From Paraconexibacter sp040581415 (GTDB lineage: Bacteria; Actinomycetota; Thermoleophilia; Solirubrobacterales; Solirubrobacteraceae), in contig NZ_CP114014.1 in the NCBI RefSeq assembly GCF_040581415.1, positions 62,001-126,000 of the forward strand: DNA of 64,000 nt, read 5' to 3'. Below the pieces are notes generated by a model, which saw only the letters and a list, made by a program, of their open reading frames with translations, was not told where the DNA came from and searched no databases. How positions within the stretch are numbered: the first letter of the stretch is position 1; each line of letters begins with the position of its first letter. The position numbers were made by a program, and so were the translations under genes. Shown in pieces: positions 16,285-23,965 of the stretch.

Positions 16285-17460
16285 GTGGACGCCTCGATCA
16301 TCGTGCCGCTCACCGGCGACCCCGACCGCGCGCTGCGGATGCTCGAGGCGCTCGCCGGACTACCCGAGGAGCCGCAGCACGAGGTCGTCCTCGTCGACGA
16401 CGCCTCGCCGGACCTCGGGCCGCTGCTCGCCCGCGTCGCCGGTGACGTGACCGTCGTCCGGCTGCCCGAGCGCGTCGGCAGCGCGGGCGCCGTCCGCGCC
16501 GGCCTCGAGCGCGCATCCGGGAGGGTCCACGTCGTCCTCGCCGAAGGGACGCTGGTGCACCCGGCCGCGCTCACCGCGCTGATCGACGCTCTCGCCGACG
16601 ACCGCATCGCTGCAGTCACGACCGGCGCGCGGCACCCGACCGCCGCCCGAGCCGTCGCCTGGGCGGCAGGTACCCCGCGCCTGCACGTCCCCGACGCGCC
16701 CGACGACGGCATCGTCGCCGCGCTCTGCTGCGCGCTCGCCGCTCGCGGCCCGGTCGTCGCGGTGCCCCTGGCGATCGCGGTCGACACCGCGAGCCCCGTC
16801 GCCGACCACGTCCCCCGCGCCCGCAGCGCGCCCGGGACCGCGATCGAGGTCAGCGTCGTCATCCCGACCCTCGACGCGGCCGCCGACCGTGTCCGCGCGT
16901 GCGTCCGCGCGCTCCAGCGCCACACCGACGCGCCCCACGAGCTGATCGTCATCGACAACGGCGCGCCGCCGCAGGGCTTCACCGACCCGGTCAACGCGGC
17001 GCTGCGCGCGGCCCGGGGCGACTACCTCGTGGTCTGCAACGACGACGTCCTGGTCGACCCGGGCTGGTGGCCGCCGCTCCGCGCGACGCTCGACAGCGGC
17101 GGTGAGGACGCGCCCGCCGTCGTGTTCCCCCGCACGGTCGACAGCGCCATGCGCGAGGACTTCGCCGCGTGGTGCTTCGCCTTCCCGCGCGAGACGCTGA
17201 CCGGCTTCGCCGCCGCCCCCGGCGAGTTCCTGCATCCGGAGCTGCGCGTCTGGTTCCAGGACACCGACCTGCTCGCGCGGCTGCGCGCCGCCGCCCGCCC
17301 GCCGCGCCTGGTCCCCGAGTCCACCATCCGGCACGGCCTCAGCGAGACGGTCGCCTCACCGGACCCCGTGCTCCGCGCGTGGATCGACGCGCAGATCGTC
17401 CGCGACCGCGCGCGCTTCGAGCAGCTCCACGGCGCCGGCGTCCCCGGGGCCGCCTGCTGA
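16285..17460 (+). CDS. Double GT-A family 2 glycosyltransferase, candidate flagellin glycosyltransferase
   Basis: 391 residues from GTG 16285. Two GT2-like modules are visible: residues 1-180 start ASIIVPLTGDP with VVLVDDASPD but lack a clear DxD metal motif, and residues about 190-391 start VSVVIPTLDAA with VIDNGAPP and the metal-site-like NDDVLVDPGWW. So the first half may be non-catalytic. A flagellar-type promoter sits just upstream and fliC lies 2.4 kb downstream, which makes modification of flagellin or another flagellar protein the best inference. It converges on the MFS gene with an 11-base gap. Confidence 0.8.
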   Translation: MDASIIVPLTGDPDRALRMLEALAGLPEEPQHEVVLVDDASPDLGPLLARVAGDVTVVRLPERVGSAGAVRAGLERASGRVHVVLAEGTLVHPAALTALIDALADDRIAAVTTGARHPTAARAVAWAAGTPRLHVPDAPDDGIVAALCCALAARGPVVAVPLAIAVDTASPVADHVPRARSAPGTAIEVSVVIPTLDAAADRVRACVRALQRHTDAPHELIVIDNGAPPQGFTDPVNAALRAARGDYLVVCNDDVLVDPGWWPPLRATLDSGGEDAPAVVFPRTVDSAMREDFAAWCFAFPRETLTGFAAAPGEFLHPELRVWFQDTDLLARLRAAARPPRLVPESTIRHGLSETVASPDPVLRAWIDAQIVRDRARFEQLHGAGVPGAAC

Positions 17461-17471
17461 CCCGGCGACCC

Positions 17472-18752
17472 TCAGCCGGTCGCGCGGAGCGCACCCGCGG
17501 GGCGCAGCGACCGGGGACGCTGCTCCGGCGCCACCCGATCGTCCTCGCGCGGCAGCGCCCGCACGCACGCCAGCCCCACGAGCGGCAGCAGCACGATCAG
17601 CTCGAGCGGCGCCTTCGGCCCGGCGGCGTCCGCCAGCGGGCCCATCGCAGCGGCGGCCAGCCCGCCGACCCCGATCGCCAGGCCGAGCGTCACCCCGGAC
17701 GCGACGCCGAGGTGGTTCGGCAGGTAGGCCTGGCCCATCACGACCGAGATCGAGAACGTCGCGATCGCGATCAGGCCGACGAGCCCGAGTGCGACGGTGG
17801 CCAGCACCGGGCCGCCTAGCAGGAACAGGATGAGGAGCGGTGCCTGCAGGGTGAAGGACGCGAGCAGCAGCGGTCGCCGTCCGAAGCGATCGGCGAGCCG
17901 CCCGCCCACCAGCGTCCCGATCGCCCCGGCGACGAGGTACGCGATCAGCGCGGTCTCGCCGGCGGCCTCGGAGGTGTGGAGGACGTCGACGAAGTAGAGC
18001 GGGACGAACGTCATCAGCACGAAGTAGACGATCGAGCGTGCGGCCACCGCACCGGTCAGGATCCCGAACGCACGCCAGTCGTCCTGCGGTGGTGTGGACG
18101 TGCGCCCGGTGCGGTCGGCCTTCGCGGCGAGTGCGGTCGCCGTCGCCGTCGCGTGTGCGGTCGCCCGGGCCCGTGCGACGCGCAGGCGCGGCAGGTCGCG
18201 CGCCGTCAGCACCGCTCCCGCCAGGCCGGGCAGCGCAAGCAGCAGCGTCGCGTGCAGGCCGAAGGGCAGGACGGTCACGAGGACCAGCAGCGGGCCGAGC
18301 GCCCAGCCGGCGTTGCCACCCACGCTGAAGTAGCTCATGCCGGTCGCCTTGCGCTCGCCGGCCGCGTAGGCGGCGGCGCGCGAGCCCTCGGGGTGGAAGG
18401 CCGCGACGCCGAGGCCGGACACGAGCACCGCGACGAACGCGGCCGTGGGAGAGTCGACGAAGCCGACCACGGACAGCCCGACGGCGGCCACGACGAAGCC
18501 CGCCGGCATCAGCCACGGCGCCGGCCGCTTGTCGGACAGGTGCCCGAAGACCGGCTGCACGATCGAGCTGGACAGCGTGGCGGCGAGGACGAGCAGGGAG
18601 CCCGTCCCGTACGACCAGCCGTGCGCGGCGAGCAGGAACGGGAGCAGCGCGGGAACCGCGCCCTGGTAGACGTCGCACAGCGCGTGCGCGACAGCGAGGC
18701 GGGTCATCTGCGGACGGTCGAAGGGGACGGCGGGCGGCACGAGCCGCTTCAT
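17472..18752 (-). CDS. MFS exporter, fosmidomycin-resistance (Fsr)-like
   Basis: 426 residues from ATG 18752 (a TTG at 18779 would add nine). Twelve membrane helices in two halves joined by an Ala/Arg-rich loop. The motifs GHLSDKRPAPWLMPAGF after helix 2 and GGRLADRFGRRP after helix 8 are MFS signatures, and the first half resembles Fsr. Substrate unknown. It is divergent from a LysR regulator, a common arrangement for regulated efflux, and the shared 64-base gap holds an inverted repeat. Confidence 0.85.
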   Translation of the reverse strand: MKRLVPPAVPFDRPQMTRLAVAHALCDVYQGAVPALLPFLLAAHGWSYGTGSLLVLAATLSSSIVQPVFGHLSDKRPAPWLMPAGFVVAAVGLSVVGFVDSPTAAFVAVLVSGLGVAAFHPEGSRAAAYAAGERKATGMSYFSVGGNAGWALGPLLVLVTVLPFGLHATLLLALPGLAGAVLTARDLPRLRVARARATAHATATATALAAKADRTGRTSTPPQDDWRAFGILTGAVAARSIVYFVLMTFVPLYFVDVLHTSEAAGETALIAYLVAGAIGTLVGGRLADRFGRRPLLLASFTLQAPLLILFLLGGPVLATVALGLVGLIAIATFSISVVMGQAYLPNHLGVASGVTLGLAIGVGGLAAAAMGPLADAAGPKAPLELIVLLPLVGLACVRALPREDDRVAPEQRPRSLRPAGALRATG

Positions 18753-18769
18753 ATTGCGGGCTGCGACCC

Positions 18770-18816
18770 ATAACGACAAAGACGTATCGGGACTATGCTC
18801 CAGAGCGGATCGTTAT
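18770..18816. promoter_or_regulatory. Divergent operator: ATAACGA inverted repeat
   Basis: ATAACGA at 18770-18776 and TCGTTAT at 18810-18816 form a perfect 7-bp inverted repeat 33 bases apart, filling the gap between the MFS and LysR starts. A TATGCT -10-like box for lysR lies at 18794-18799 between the arms. It is a candidate LysR binding pair. Confidence 0.5.
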
Positions 18817-19713
18817 ATGGAGCTCCGTCAACTGCGCTACCTGGTCGCGATCGTCGACCACGGCACCTTCACCGCGGCGGCCGAGGCCCTGCACGTCGCC
18901 CAGCCCGCGCTGTCGCAGCAGATGCGGCGCCTGGAGGCGGAGGTCGGGCTGCCGTTGCTCCGCCGCGCCCCGCGCGGCGTCACCCCCACCGACGCGGGCG
19001 GGCTGCTCGTCGCCCGTGCGCGCCGGGTGCTGTCCGAGCTCGACGCCGCCACCGCGGAGCTCGACGAGCTGCAGGGACTGCTGCGCGGCCGCGTCGTGCT
19101 CGGCGCGATGGGCTCGCTCGGGCCCGTCGACCTGCCCGCGCTGCTCGCGCGGTTCCACGCCGAGCACCCCCAGGTCACGCTCGAGGTGAAGGAGGAGCCC
19201 ACGGCCGAGCTCGTCCGGCTGCTGGCGGCGGACGCGGTCGACCTCGCGTTCGCCACGCGCCAGCCCGCGCTGCCGTCCGGCGTGGTCGAGCAGGTCATGG
19301 CGCACGAGGACCTCGTCCTCGTCGTCGCGCCGGACCACCCGCTGGCCGGCCGGCGCAGCCCGGTGCGGCTGGGCGTGCTGGCCCAGGACCCGTGGATCGC
19401 GTTCAAGGGCGGCACCGGCCTGCGCCAGGCGATGGACGCCGCGACCGCCGCCGCGGGCGTCCGGCCGCACGTCGCGTTCGCCTCCAACGAGCTCGACCGC
19501 GTGCTGGCGCTCGTTGCGCGCGGCCTCGGCGTGTCCGTCGTCCCGCGGTCCACCGCCATGGCCGCACGGGACCCGATCGCGATCGTCGACGTCACGCCCC
19601 GCCTGCGCCGCGAGATCGTCCTGCTGTGGCGCGAGGACAGGCCGCACGCCCCGGCTGCTCGCGCGCTGCTGGCGCTGATACGGCGCCCGGCCGCCCCCGC
19701 CGTCCACCCCTGA
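18817..19713 (+). CDS. LysR-family transcriptional regulator
   Basis: 298 residues from ATG 18817. Residues 1-60 form the winged helix-turn-helix (MELRQLRYLVAIVDHGTFTA, then AQPALSQQMRRLE), and 90-298 the two-lobed periplasmic-binding-like effector domain. It is divergent from the Fsr-like exporter and probably controls it in response to an unknown ligand. Confidence 0.93.
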   Translation: MELRQLRYLVAIVDHGTFTAAAEALHVAQPALSQQMRRLEAEVGLPLLRRAPRGVTPTDAGGLLVARARRVLSELDAATAELDELQGLLRGRVVLGAMGSLGPVDLPALLARFHAEHPQVTLEVKEEPTAELVRLLAADAVDLAFATRQPALPSGVVEQVMAHEDLVLVVAPDHPLAGRRSPVRLGVLAQDPWIAFKGGTGLRQAMDAATAAAGVRPHVAFASNELDRVLALVARGLGVSVVPRSTAMAARDPIAIVDVTPRLRREIVLLWREDRPHAPAARALLALIRRPAAPAVHP

Positions 19714-19725
19714 CTGGACACCGGC

Positions 19726-19753
19726 TCAAGGCCGCGGGGGACCTGGCCGACAA
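19726..19753 (+). promoter_or_regulatory. Sigma-28-type promoter of fliC
   Basis: TCAA at 19726-19729, a 16-base spacer and GCCGACAA at 19746-19753, about 78 bases before the fliC start. Flagellin is the standard sigma-28 target, so this site helps validate the other matches. Confidence 0.7.
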
Positions 19754-19831
19754 CCCCGTCTGTAAGGCAAGAAGGAACCCCACGGACGGGGTTCCGGGAC
19801 GCAAAACCCACGTCATCAAGGAGAGATGGCC

Positions 19832-20632
19832 ATGTCCCTTCGCATTCAGAACAACGTCGAGGCGTTTCAGGCTCACCGGACCCTCAACGCGACTGCCAAC
19901 GCGCAGTCGAAGTCGATGGAGAAGCTGTCGTCCGGCTTCCGTATCAACAGCGCATCGGACGACGCCGCCGGCCTGGGCATCTCCGAGAAGATGCGCGGCC
20001 AGATCCGCGGCCTGGCGCAGGCCCAGCGCAACATCGAGGACGGTGTCTCGATGGTGCAGACGGCGGAAGGCAACCTGGACGAGGTGCACTCGATGCTCCA
20101 GCGCGTCCGGGAGCTCGCCGTCCAGTACAAGAACGGCTCGCTGAGCTCGACCAACCAGGCGGCGATCCAGACGGAGGTCAACAACCTCGCGTCGGAGATC
20201 TCCCGGATCGGCACGTCGGCGCAGTTCAACGGCATCAACGTGCTGTCGTCCGCGTCGTCGGTGACGTTCCAGGTCGGGTCGAATGACGGCAACACGATCT
20301 CCGTGGCGATGGTCAGCCTCGGGGCGACCGTGGGCACGTCCTTCTCGACCCTCAGCAGCGCGACGGCCCTGACGGACATCGACGCGGCGATCGACAACGT
20401 GTCGGCTGCCCGTGCGACGTTCGGTGCGGTCCAGAACCGCCTCGAGCACACCCTGAGCGTCTCGGCGACCACCCAGGAGAACCTGATCTCCGCCGAGTCC
20501 CGCATCCGCGACGTCGACATGGCGGACGAGATGACGAAGCTCACGAAGAACCAGATCCTGACGCAGGCCGGCACCGCGATGCTCTCGCAGGCCAACCAGG
20601 CCCCGCAGTCCGTGCTGTCCCTGCTGCGCTAG
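19832..20632 (+). CDS. fliC: Flagellin
   Basis: From ATG 19832 the product is 266 residues: the D0/D1 N-terminal region (MSLRIQNNVEAFQAHRTLNA, SGFRINSASDDAAGL) and C-terminal region (ENLISAESRIRDVDMADEM, ending SVLSLLR) flank a very short, Ser/Thr-rich middle (about 130-190). That middle offers many possible O-glycosylation sites. The AAGGAG ribosome site at 19818-19823 is 8 bases from ATG 19832 but only 2 from ATG 19826, which decides the start. The base composition is visibly less GC-rich than its neighbours, as expected for a highly expressed, conserved gene. Confidence 0.97.
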   Translation: MSLRIQNNVEAFQAHRTLNATANAQSKSMEKLSSGFRINSASDDAAGLGISEKMRGQIRGLAQAQRNIEDGVSMVQTAEGNLDEVHSMLQRVRELAVQYKNGSLSSTNQAAIQTEVNNLASEISRIGTSAQFNGINVLSSASSVTFQVGSNDGNTISVAMVSLGATVGTSFSTLSSATALTDIDAAIDNVSAARATFGAVQNRLEHTLSVSATTQENLISAESRIRDVDMADEMTKLTKNQILTQAGTAMLSQANQAPQSVLSLLR

Positions 20633-20652
20633 CGCGCGGCGCAGGCAGCCAG

Positions 20653-20677
20653 GCGGCGGGTGACGTCGACCCGCCGC
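20653..20677 (+). terminator. Hairpin 1 after fliC
   Basis: A perfect 9-bp stem (20653-20661 and 20669-20677) with a 7-base loop starting 21 bases after the fliC stop. Confidence 0.45.
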
Positions 20678-20757
20678 CCCTCCCACCGGCAGGACCGGTG
20701 TCTGCAGGACCGTCGCGCGCGCCTGGCAGCGGGCGCGACGGGCTGGGCGCAGGACGT

Positions 20758-20785
20758 TCCCGCCGGGCCGGCATGCCCGGCGGGA
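20758..20785 (+). terminator. Hairpin 2 after fliC
   Basis: A perfect 11-bp stem (20758-20768 and 20775-20785) with a 6-base loop. No T-tract. Confidence 0.45.
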
Positions 20786-20800
20786 GGGACGGATCCGGCG

Positions 20801-20832
20801 ACGGGCGGCCCCAGGCGACTGGGGCCGCCCGT
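20801..20832 (+). terminator. Hairpin 3 after fliC, main terminator candidate
   Basis: A perfect 12-bp GC-rich stem (20801-20812 and 20821-20832) with an 8-base loop and a T-containing tail, ahead of the next gene's promoter. With hairpins 1 and 2 it makes a structured 3' region of about 180 bases. Confidence 0.65.
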
Positions 20833-20887
20833 TCGCCGTTCCACGTGCAGGCTTCTTTTGCGACCCCGCCCGGAATATGGTTCGTCC

Positions 20888-21652
20888 ATGCACAAGCTAC
20901 GAACTCTGGCGACGCTGCTCGCCGTCACCCCGGCGCTGGTCGTCGCCGGCTGCGGGTCGGACGACGACGGCGGCGGGGACGCGAAGCCGTCCGGCACGCC
21001 GGCCGAGGTCCTGAAGCAGGCGTCCGCGGCGCTCGCCAAGGTCGAGAGCGTCCACTTCGAGGGGACCGCGACGGACAAGGACGGCCCCGGCACCGTCGGC
21101 GGCGACGCCCACTCGGACGGCTCGGCCAAGATCACCCTCGAGCAGCAGGGCGGCAAGGCGGAGATCCGCGTGGTGGGCGACAAGGCCTACATCAACGCCG
21201 ACACCGCCTACTGGACCACCAGCGCGAACGCGGAGACCGCGGCGAAGGCGGCGGACAAGTGGATCTCGCTGCCCGCGTCCGAGCTCGGGCCCAGCATCAC
21301 GCGCTTCAACCCCGAGACGCTGGCCTACTGCCTGGCGAAGGATGCCGGCACGCTGAAGGACGGTGGCACGGGCGAGGTCGACGGCGAGGACGTCCGGATC
21401 CTCACCGGCGACGGCTCCGCGCCGGGCAGCTCGCCGGGCCGGCTGTCGGTCGCCAGCGAGGGCGAGCCGTACCCGCTGCGCTCCGAGCAGCTCGGCAAGG
21501 AGAAGCCGGGCGGCACGAAGGACCCGCGCTGCGACGACGACGACGGCGAGGCCGACACGACCACGAAGTCCGACATCAAGCTGAGCGACTTCGGCAGCGC
21601 GCCGAAGGTGACCGCGCCCGCGAACGCGATCGACGCCGCCTCGCTCGGCTAG
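20888..21652 (+). CDS. Lipoprotein, possibly LppX/LprG-like
   Basis: 254 residues. A lipoprotein signal peptide ends in the lipobox LVVAG with Cys22, followed by an Asp/Gly-rich tether. The mature part has the pattern seen in LppX/LprG/LolA-like lipid-binding folds (SVHFEGTATDKDGP, AEIRVVGDKAYINAD, a conserved-looking Cys pair later). Family assignment is tentative. It stands alone between terminators, so it is likely monocistronic. Confidence 0.75.
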   Translation: MHKLRTLATLLAVTPALVVAGCGSDDDGGGDAKPSGTPAEVLKQASAALAKVESVHFEGTATDKDGPGTVGGDAHSDGSAKITLEQQGGKAEIRVVGDKAYINADTAYWTTSANAETAAKAADKWISLPASELGPSITRFNPETLAYCLAKDAGTLKDGGTGEVDGEDVRILTGDGSAPGSSPGRLSVASEGEPYPLRSEQLGKEKPGGTKDPRCDDDDGEADTTTKSDIKLSDFGSAPKVTAPANAIDAASLG

Positions 21653-21672
21653 CCGCCCAGCCCCTTCAGCGA

Positions 21673-21712
21673 CCCGGGTCCCGTGGGTGCACAGCGTGCC
21701 GCGGGACCCGGG
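21673..21712. terminator. Bidirectional hairpin between the lipoprotein and SDR genes
   Basis: A perfect 11-bp inverted repeat (21673-21683 and 21702-21712) in the gap between two converging genes. Confidence 0.6.
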
Positions 21713-21744
21713 GACCTGCCCGTAGGGTCACCCGGGCGGGGACC

Positions 21745-22575
21745 TCAGCGGATGACGAGCGGCTGCAGGCGCCGGATCAGGCCGAAGTAGCGCACCGGCG
21801 CGACGCGCTGCAGCAGGTCCATCGCCTTCGCGTCCGGCCCGATGAGGCAGCGGTCCTGGCCCTTGTCGACCGAGCGGAGGATCGTCTTCGCGGCCTGGTC
21901 GGGGGTGGTGCGGGCGATCTTCTCGAAGTCCTTCTTCAGCTGCTCGCCGCCGTCGGTCCGCCCGAGGTTGTCGACGTGGTGGCGGCCACTGTTGACGATG
22001 TTCGTCTTGATGCCGCCGGGGTGCACGCAGATCGCGCGCACGCCCGTCCCGTGCAGCTCGTGCCGCAGCGACTCCGTGAAGCCGCGGACCGCGAACTTCG
22101 ACGCGTTGTAGGCGCTCTGGGTCGGGAAGGCGACGATACCGAAGATGCTCGAGATGTTCACGATCGCGCCGGAGTCCTGCTCCTGCAGGATCGGGAGCCA
22201 CGCGTCGGTGCCGTGGACGACGCCCCAGAAGTTGACGTTCATGACCCACTCGAAGTCCTCGGTGGACTGCCCGGCGACGGTCTGCGACAGCGCGACGCCG
22301 GCGTTGTTGACCACGAGCCCGATCGGCGCGGTCGCCCACTCGCGGACCTCGGCGGCGAGCTGCTGGTGGGCCCAGCGGTCGCTGACGTCCATGACCTTCG
22401 TGAGCACGGGGACACTCAGGGCCTCGGCGGTCTCCTGCAGGCCGTCCGCGTTCTGGTCGACGAGGACGAGCGGGCAGCCGCGGGCGGCGAGGTTCTGGGC
22501 GAGGCCCCGGCCGATGCCGGAGCCGGCGCCGGTGATGACGGCGACACGGCCGTCGACGAGCGTGGGGGAGGACAT
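21745..22575 (-). CDS. Short-chain dehydrogenase/reductase
   Basis: 276 residues from ATG 22575. The cofactor loop TGAGSGIG, the NNAG motif, the catalytic Ser in NISS and the Y-x-x-x-K pair in SAYNASKFA are complete, so an active NAD(P)-dependent oxidoreductase is expected. The C-terminal part resembles SDRs acting on lipids or hydrophobic alcohols, but the substrate cannot be read from sequence. A TetR-type palindrome lies just upstream of the start. Confidence 0.9.
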   Translation of the reverse strand: MSSPTLVDGRVAVITGAGSGIGRGLAQNLAARGCPLVLVDQNADGLQETAEALSVPVLTKVMDVSDRWAHQQLAAEVREWATAPIGLVVNNAGVALSQTVAGQSTEDFEWVMNVNFWGVVHGTDAWLPILQEQDSGAIVNISSIFGIVAFPTQSAYNASKFAVRGFTESLRHELHGTGVRAICVHPGGIKTNIVNSGRHHVDNLGRTDGGEQLKKDFEKIARTTPDQAAKTILRSVDKGQDRCLIGPDAKAMDLLQRVAPVRYFGLIRRLQPLVIR

Positions 22576-22581
22576 GCGGCG

Positions 22582-22603
22582 GAATGTACATGAGTGTTCA
22601 TTC
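22582..22603. promoter_or_regulatory. TetR-type operator upstream of the SDR gene
   Basis: GAATGTACA at 22582-22590 and TGTTCATTC at 22595-22603 form a 9-bp inverted repeat with one mismatch and a 4-base centre. The GAATG...CATTC form resembles operators of FadR-like TetR regulators of lipid genes. It begins 7 bases before the SDR start codon. No TetR gene is in the window. Confidence 0.55.
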
Positions 22604-22686
22604 GAGCGGCCGGGGCGTCCCACCGATCTCGCTGACCCCGGGTTCCGCACCCGCTGCGGTGCCCGAAGTCCGGATGACCCCGCGAT

Positions 22687-22713
22687 TCAACCCGTGCGCG
22701 CCGCCGCCGACTA
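22687..22713 (+). promoter_or_regulatory. Sigma-28-type promoter for the CHAP gene
   Basis: TCAA at 22687-22690, a 15-base spacer and GCCGACTA at 22706-22713, with the ATG 10 bases further on. The transcript would have almost no leader. Confidence 0.62.
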
Positions 22714-22722
22714 TCCGGTCTG

Positions 22723-23439
22723 ATGAGCGTCGAGGCCGTGCTGGCCCGCATCTCCGAGCTCCAGGGCGTGCTCTCGCCCGCGGCCGCCCCCGTGTCCGCG
22801 CCGGCGTCGTCCGCCGTCGCCGCCCCCGGTGCGACCGACGGCGGGACCTCCTCGTTCGCGGCGATGCTCGGCCAGGCCGGGGCGACGGGGACAGCCACGC
22901 CCGGGACGACGGCCGCGCTGCGCGGCGCCACCACGCTGCCGGTCGGTGGAACCATCGGGACGGGGGCGGTCACCGGTGCGACCGCGTTGGCTGTGCCGGG
23001 GGCGAGCGACCCCGGTGCCCGCATGGTGGCGCTCGCCCAGGGGGAGCTCGCGGCCGGCATCGCCGAGCAGCCGCCGGGCTCCAACGACTCGCCGCGCATC
23101 GCGCAGTACCGCACCGCCACGACCCCGGGCGGGGTCGGCCCGTGGTGCGCGTACTTCGTCAGCTGGCTCGCGAACCAGGCCGGCGTGCCGGTCGGCGAGG
23201 CCGGGCAGGGCTTCGCGAACGTCGACGCGCTCGCCGCCTGGGCGCAGCGCACGGGCCGTGCGACGCAGACCCCTGCTCCCGGCGAGCTGATCGTGTGGGA
23301 CGAGCACATCGGGCTCGTGACCGGTGTCGACCCCGACGGCTCGATCCACACGATCGAGGGGAACTCCTCCAACAAGGTCTCCGCCCGGACGTACGGCCCG
23401 GGCGGAGGCGGTGCGCTGACCTACGTCAAGCTCGGTTAG
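22723..23439 (+). CDS. CHAP-domain peptidoglycan hydrolase without signal peptide, flagellar type
   Basis: 238 residues. The N-terminus MSVEAVLARISELQGVL is an amphipathic helix, not a signal peptide, and is followed by an Ala/Gly/Thr-rich disordered region (20-95). The C-terminal CHAP domain has catalytic Cys142 (PWCAYFVSWLANQAG), His195 (DEHIGLVTG) and E212/N214 (TIEGNSS). CHAP enzymes cut peptidoglycan peptide bonds or amides. The flagellar-type promoter and lack of a Sec signal suggest export through the flagellar apparatus to open the wall for the rod, like FlgJ in other bacteria. This role is inferred. Confidence 0.82.
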   Translation: MSVEAVLARISELQGVLSPAAAPVSAPASSAVAAPGATDGGTSSFAAMLGQAGATGTATPGTTAALRGATTLPVGGTIGTGAVTGATALAVPGASDPGARMVALAQGELAAGIAEQPPGSNDSPRIAQYRTATTPGGVGPWCAYFVSWLANQAGVPVGEAGQGFANVDALAAWAQRTGRATQTPAPGELIVWDEHIGLVTGVDPDGSIHTIEGNSSNKVSARTYGPGGGGALTYVKLG

Positions 23440-23858
23440 CCGAGCTTCGCGTCCATCGTGATCTCCTTGACCCCGGCCAGCGCCTTGCTGACGGGACAGC
23501 CGGCCTTGGCCTCCTCGGCGTGCTTGAGGAAGTGCTCCTCGCTGAGGCCGGGGACGACGCCGACGACGGTCAGCGCGATGCTGGTGATGGTCGGGCCGTC
23601 GTCGAGCAGGCGCAGCTGCACCGCCGCGCTCGCCTCGACGGAGGTCGGGTTGTGGCCCGCCTCGGCGAGGATGTTCGAGAGCGCCATCGAGAAGCAGGCG
23701 GCGTGGGCAGCCGCGATCAGCTGCTCGGGGTTCGCGCCCGGGCCGTCCTCGAACCGCGACTTGAACGAGTACTGGCCGGTGATGTCCTCACCGGCGGTGA
23801 AGACGCCCTTGCCGCCCTTCAGATCGCCTTCCCACTTCGCGTGGCCCTTCGATGCCAT
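23436..23858 (-). CDS. OsmC-family organic hydroperoxide reductase
   Basis: 140 residues, with a GGGAGA ribosome site before the ATG. The two redox cysteines of the OsmC/Ohr fold are C55 (AAAHAACFSMAL) and C121 (AGCPVSKAL). The protein should reduce organic peroxides with thiol donors. Sequence length and the GHAKWEGDLKGGKG start fit the OsmC branch rather than Ohr. It overlaps the convergent CHAP gene by 4 bases. Confidence 0.93.
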   Translation of the reverse strand: MASKGHAKWEGDLKGGKGVFTAGEDITGQYSFKSRFEDGPGANPEQLIAAAHAACFSMALSNILAEAGHNPTSVEASAAVQLRLLDDGPTITSIALTVVGVVPGLSEEHFLKHAEEAKAGCPVSKALAGVKEITMDAKLG

Positions 23859-23965
23859 GTCGGTCTCCCTCGGTTGCGGATGAACTGAGGTGAACCTAGC
23901 CGCACGGCGCCGCACCGAATCATGGACCGGTCGGGATGGCGCCCTGCCGCAGGGACCCGCGCGGT

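Noticed and set aside
17356..18771. Open - strand frame of 471 codons overlapping the MFS gene
   Set aside because: Arg/Ala-rich without membrane helices; the MFS frame explains the region.
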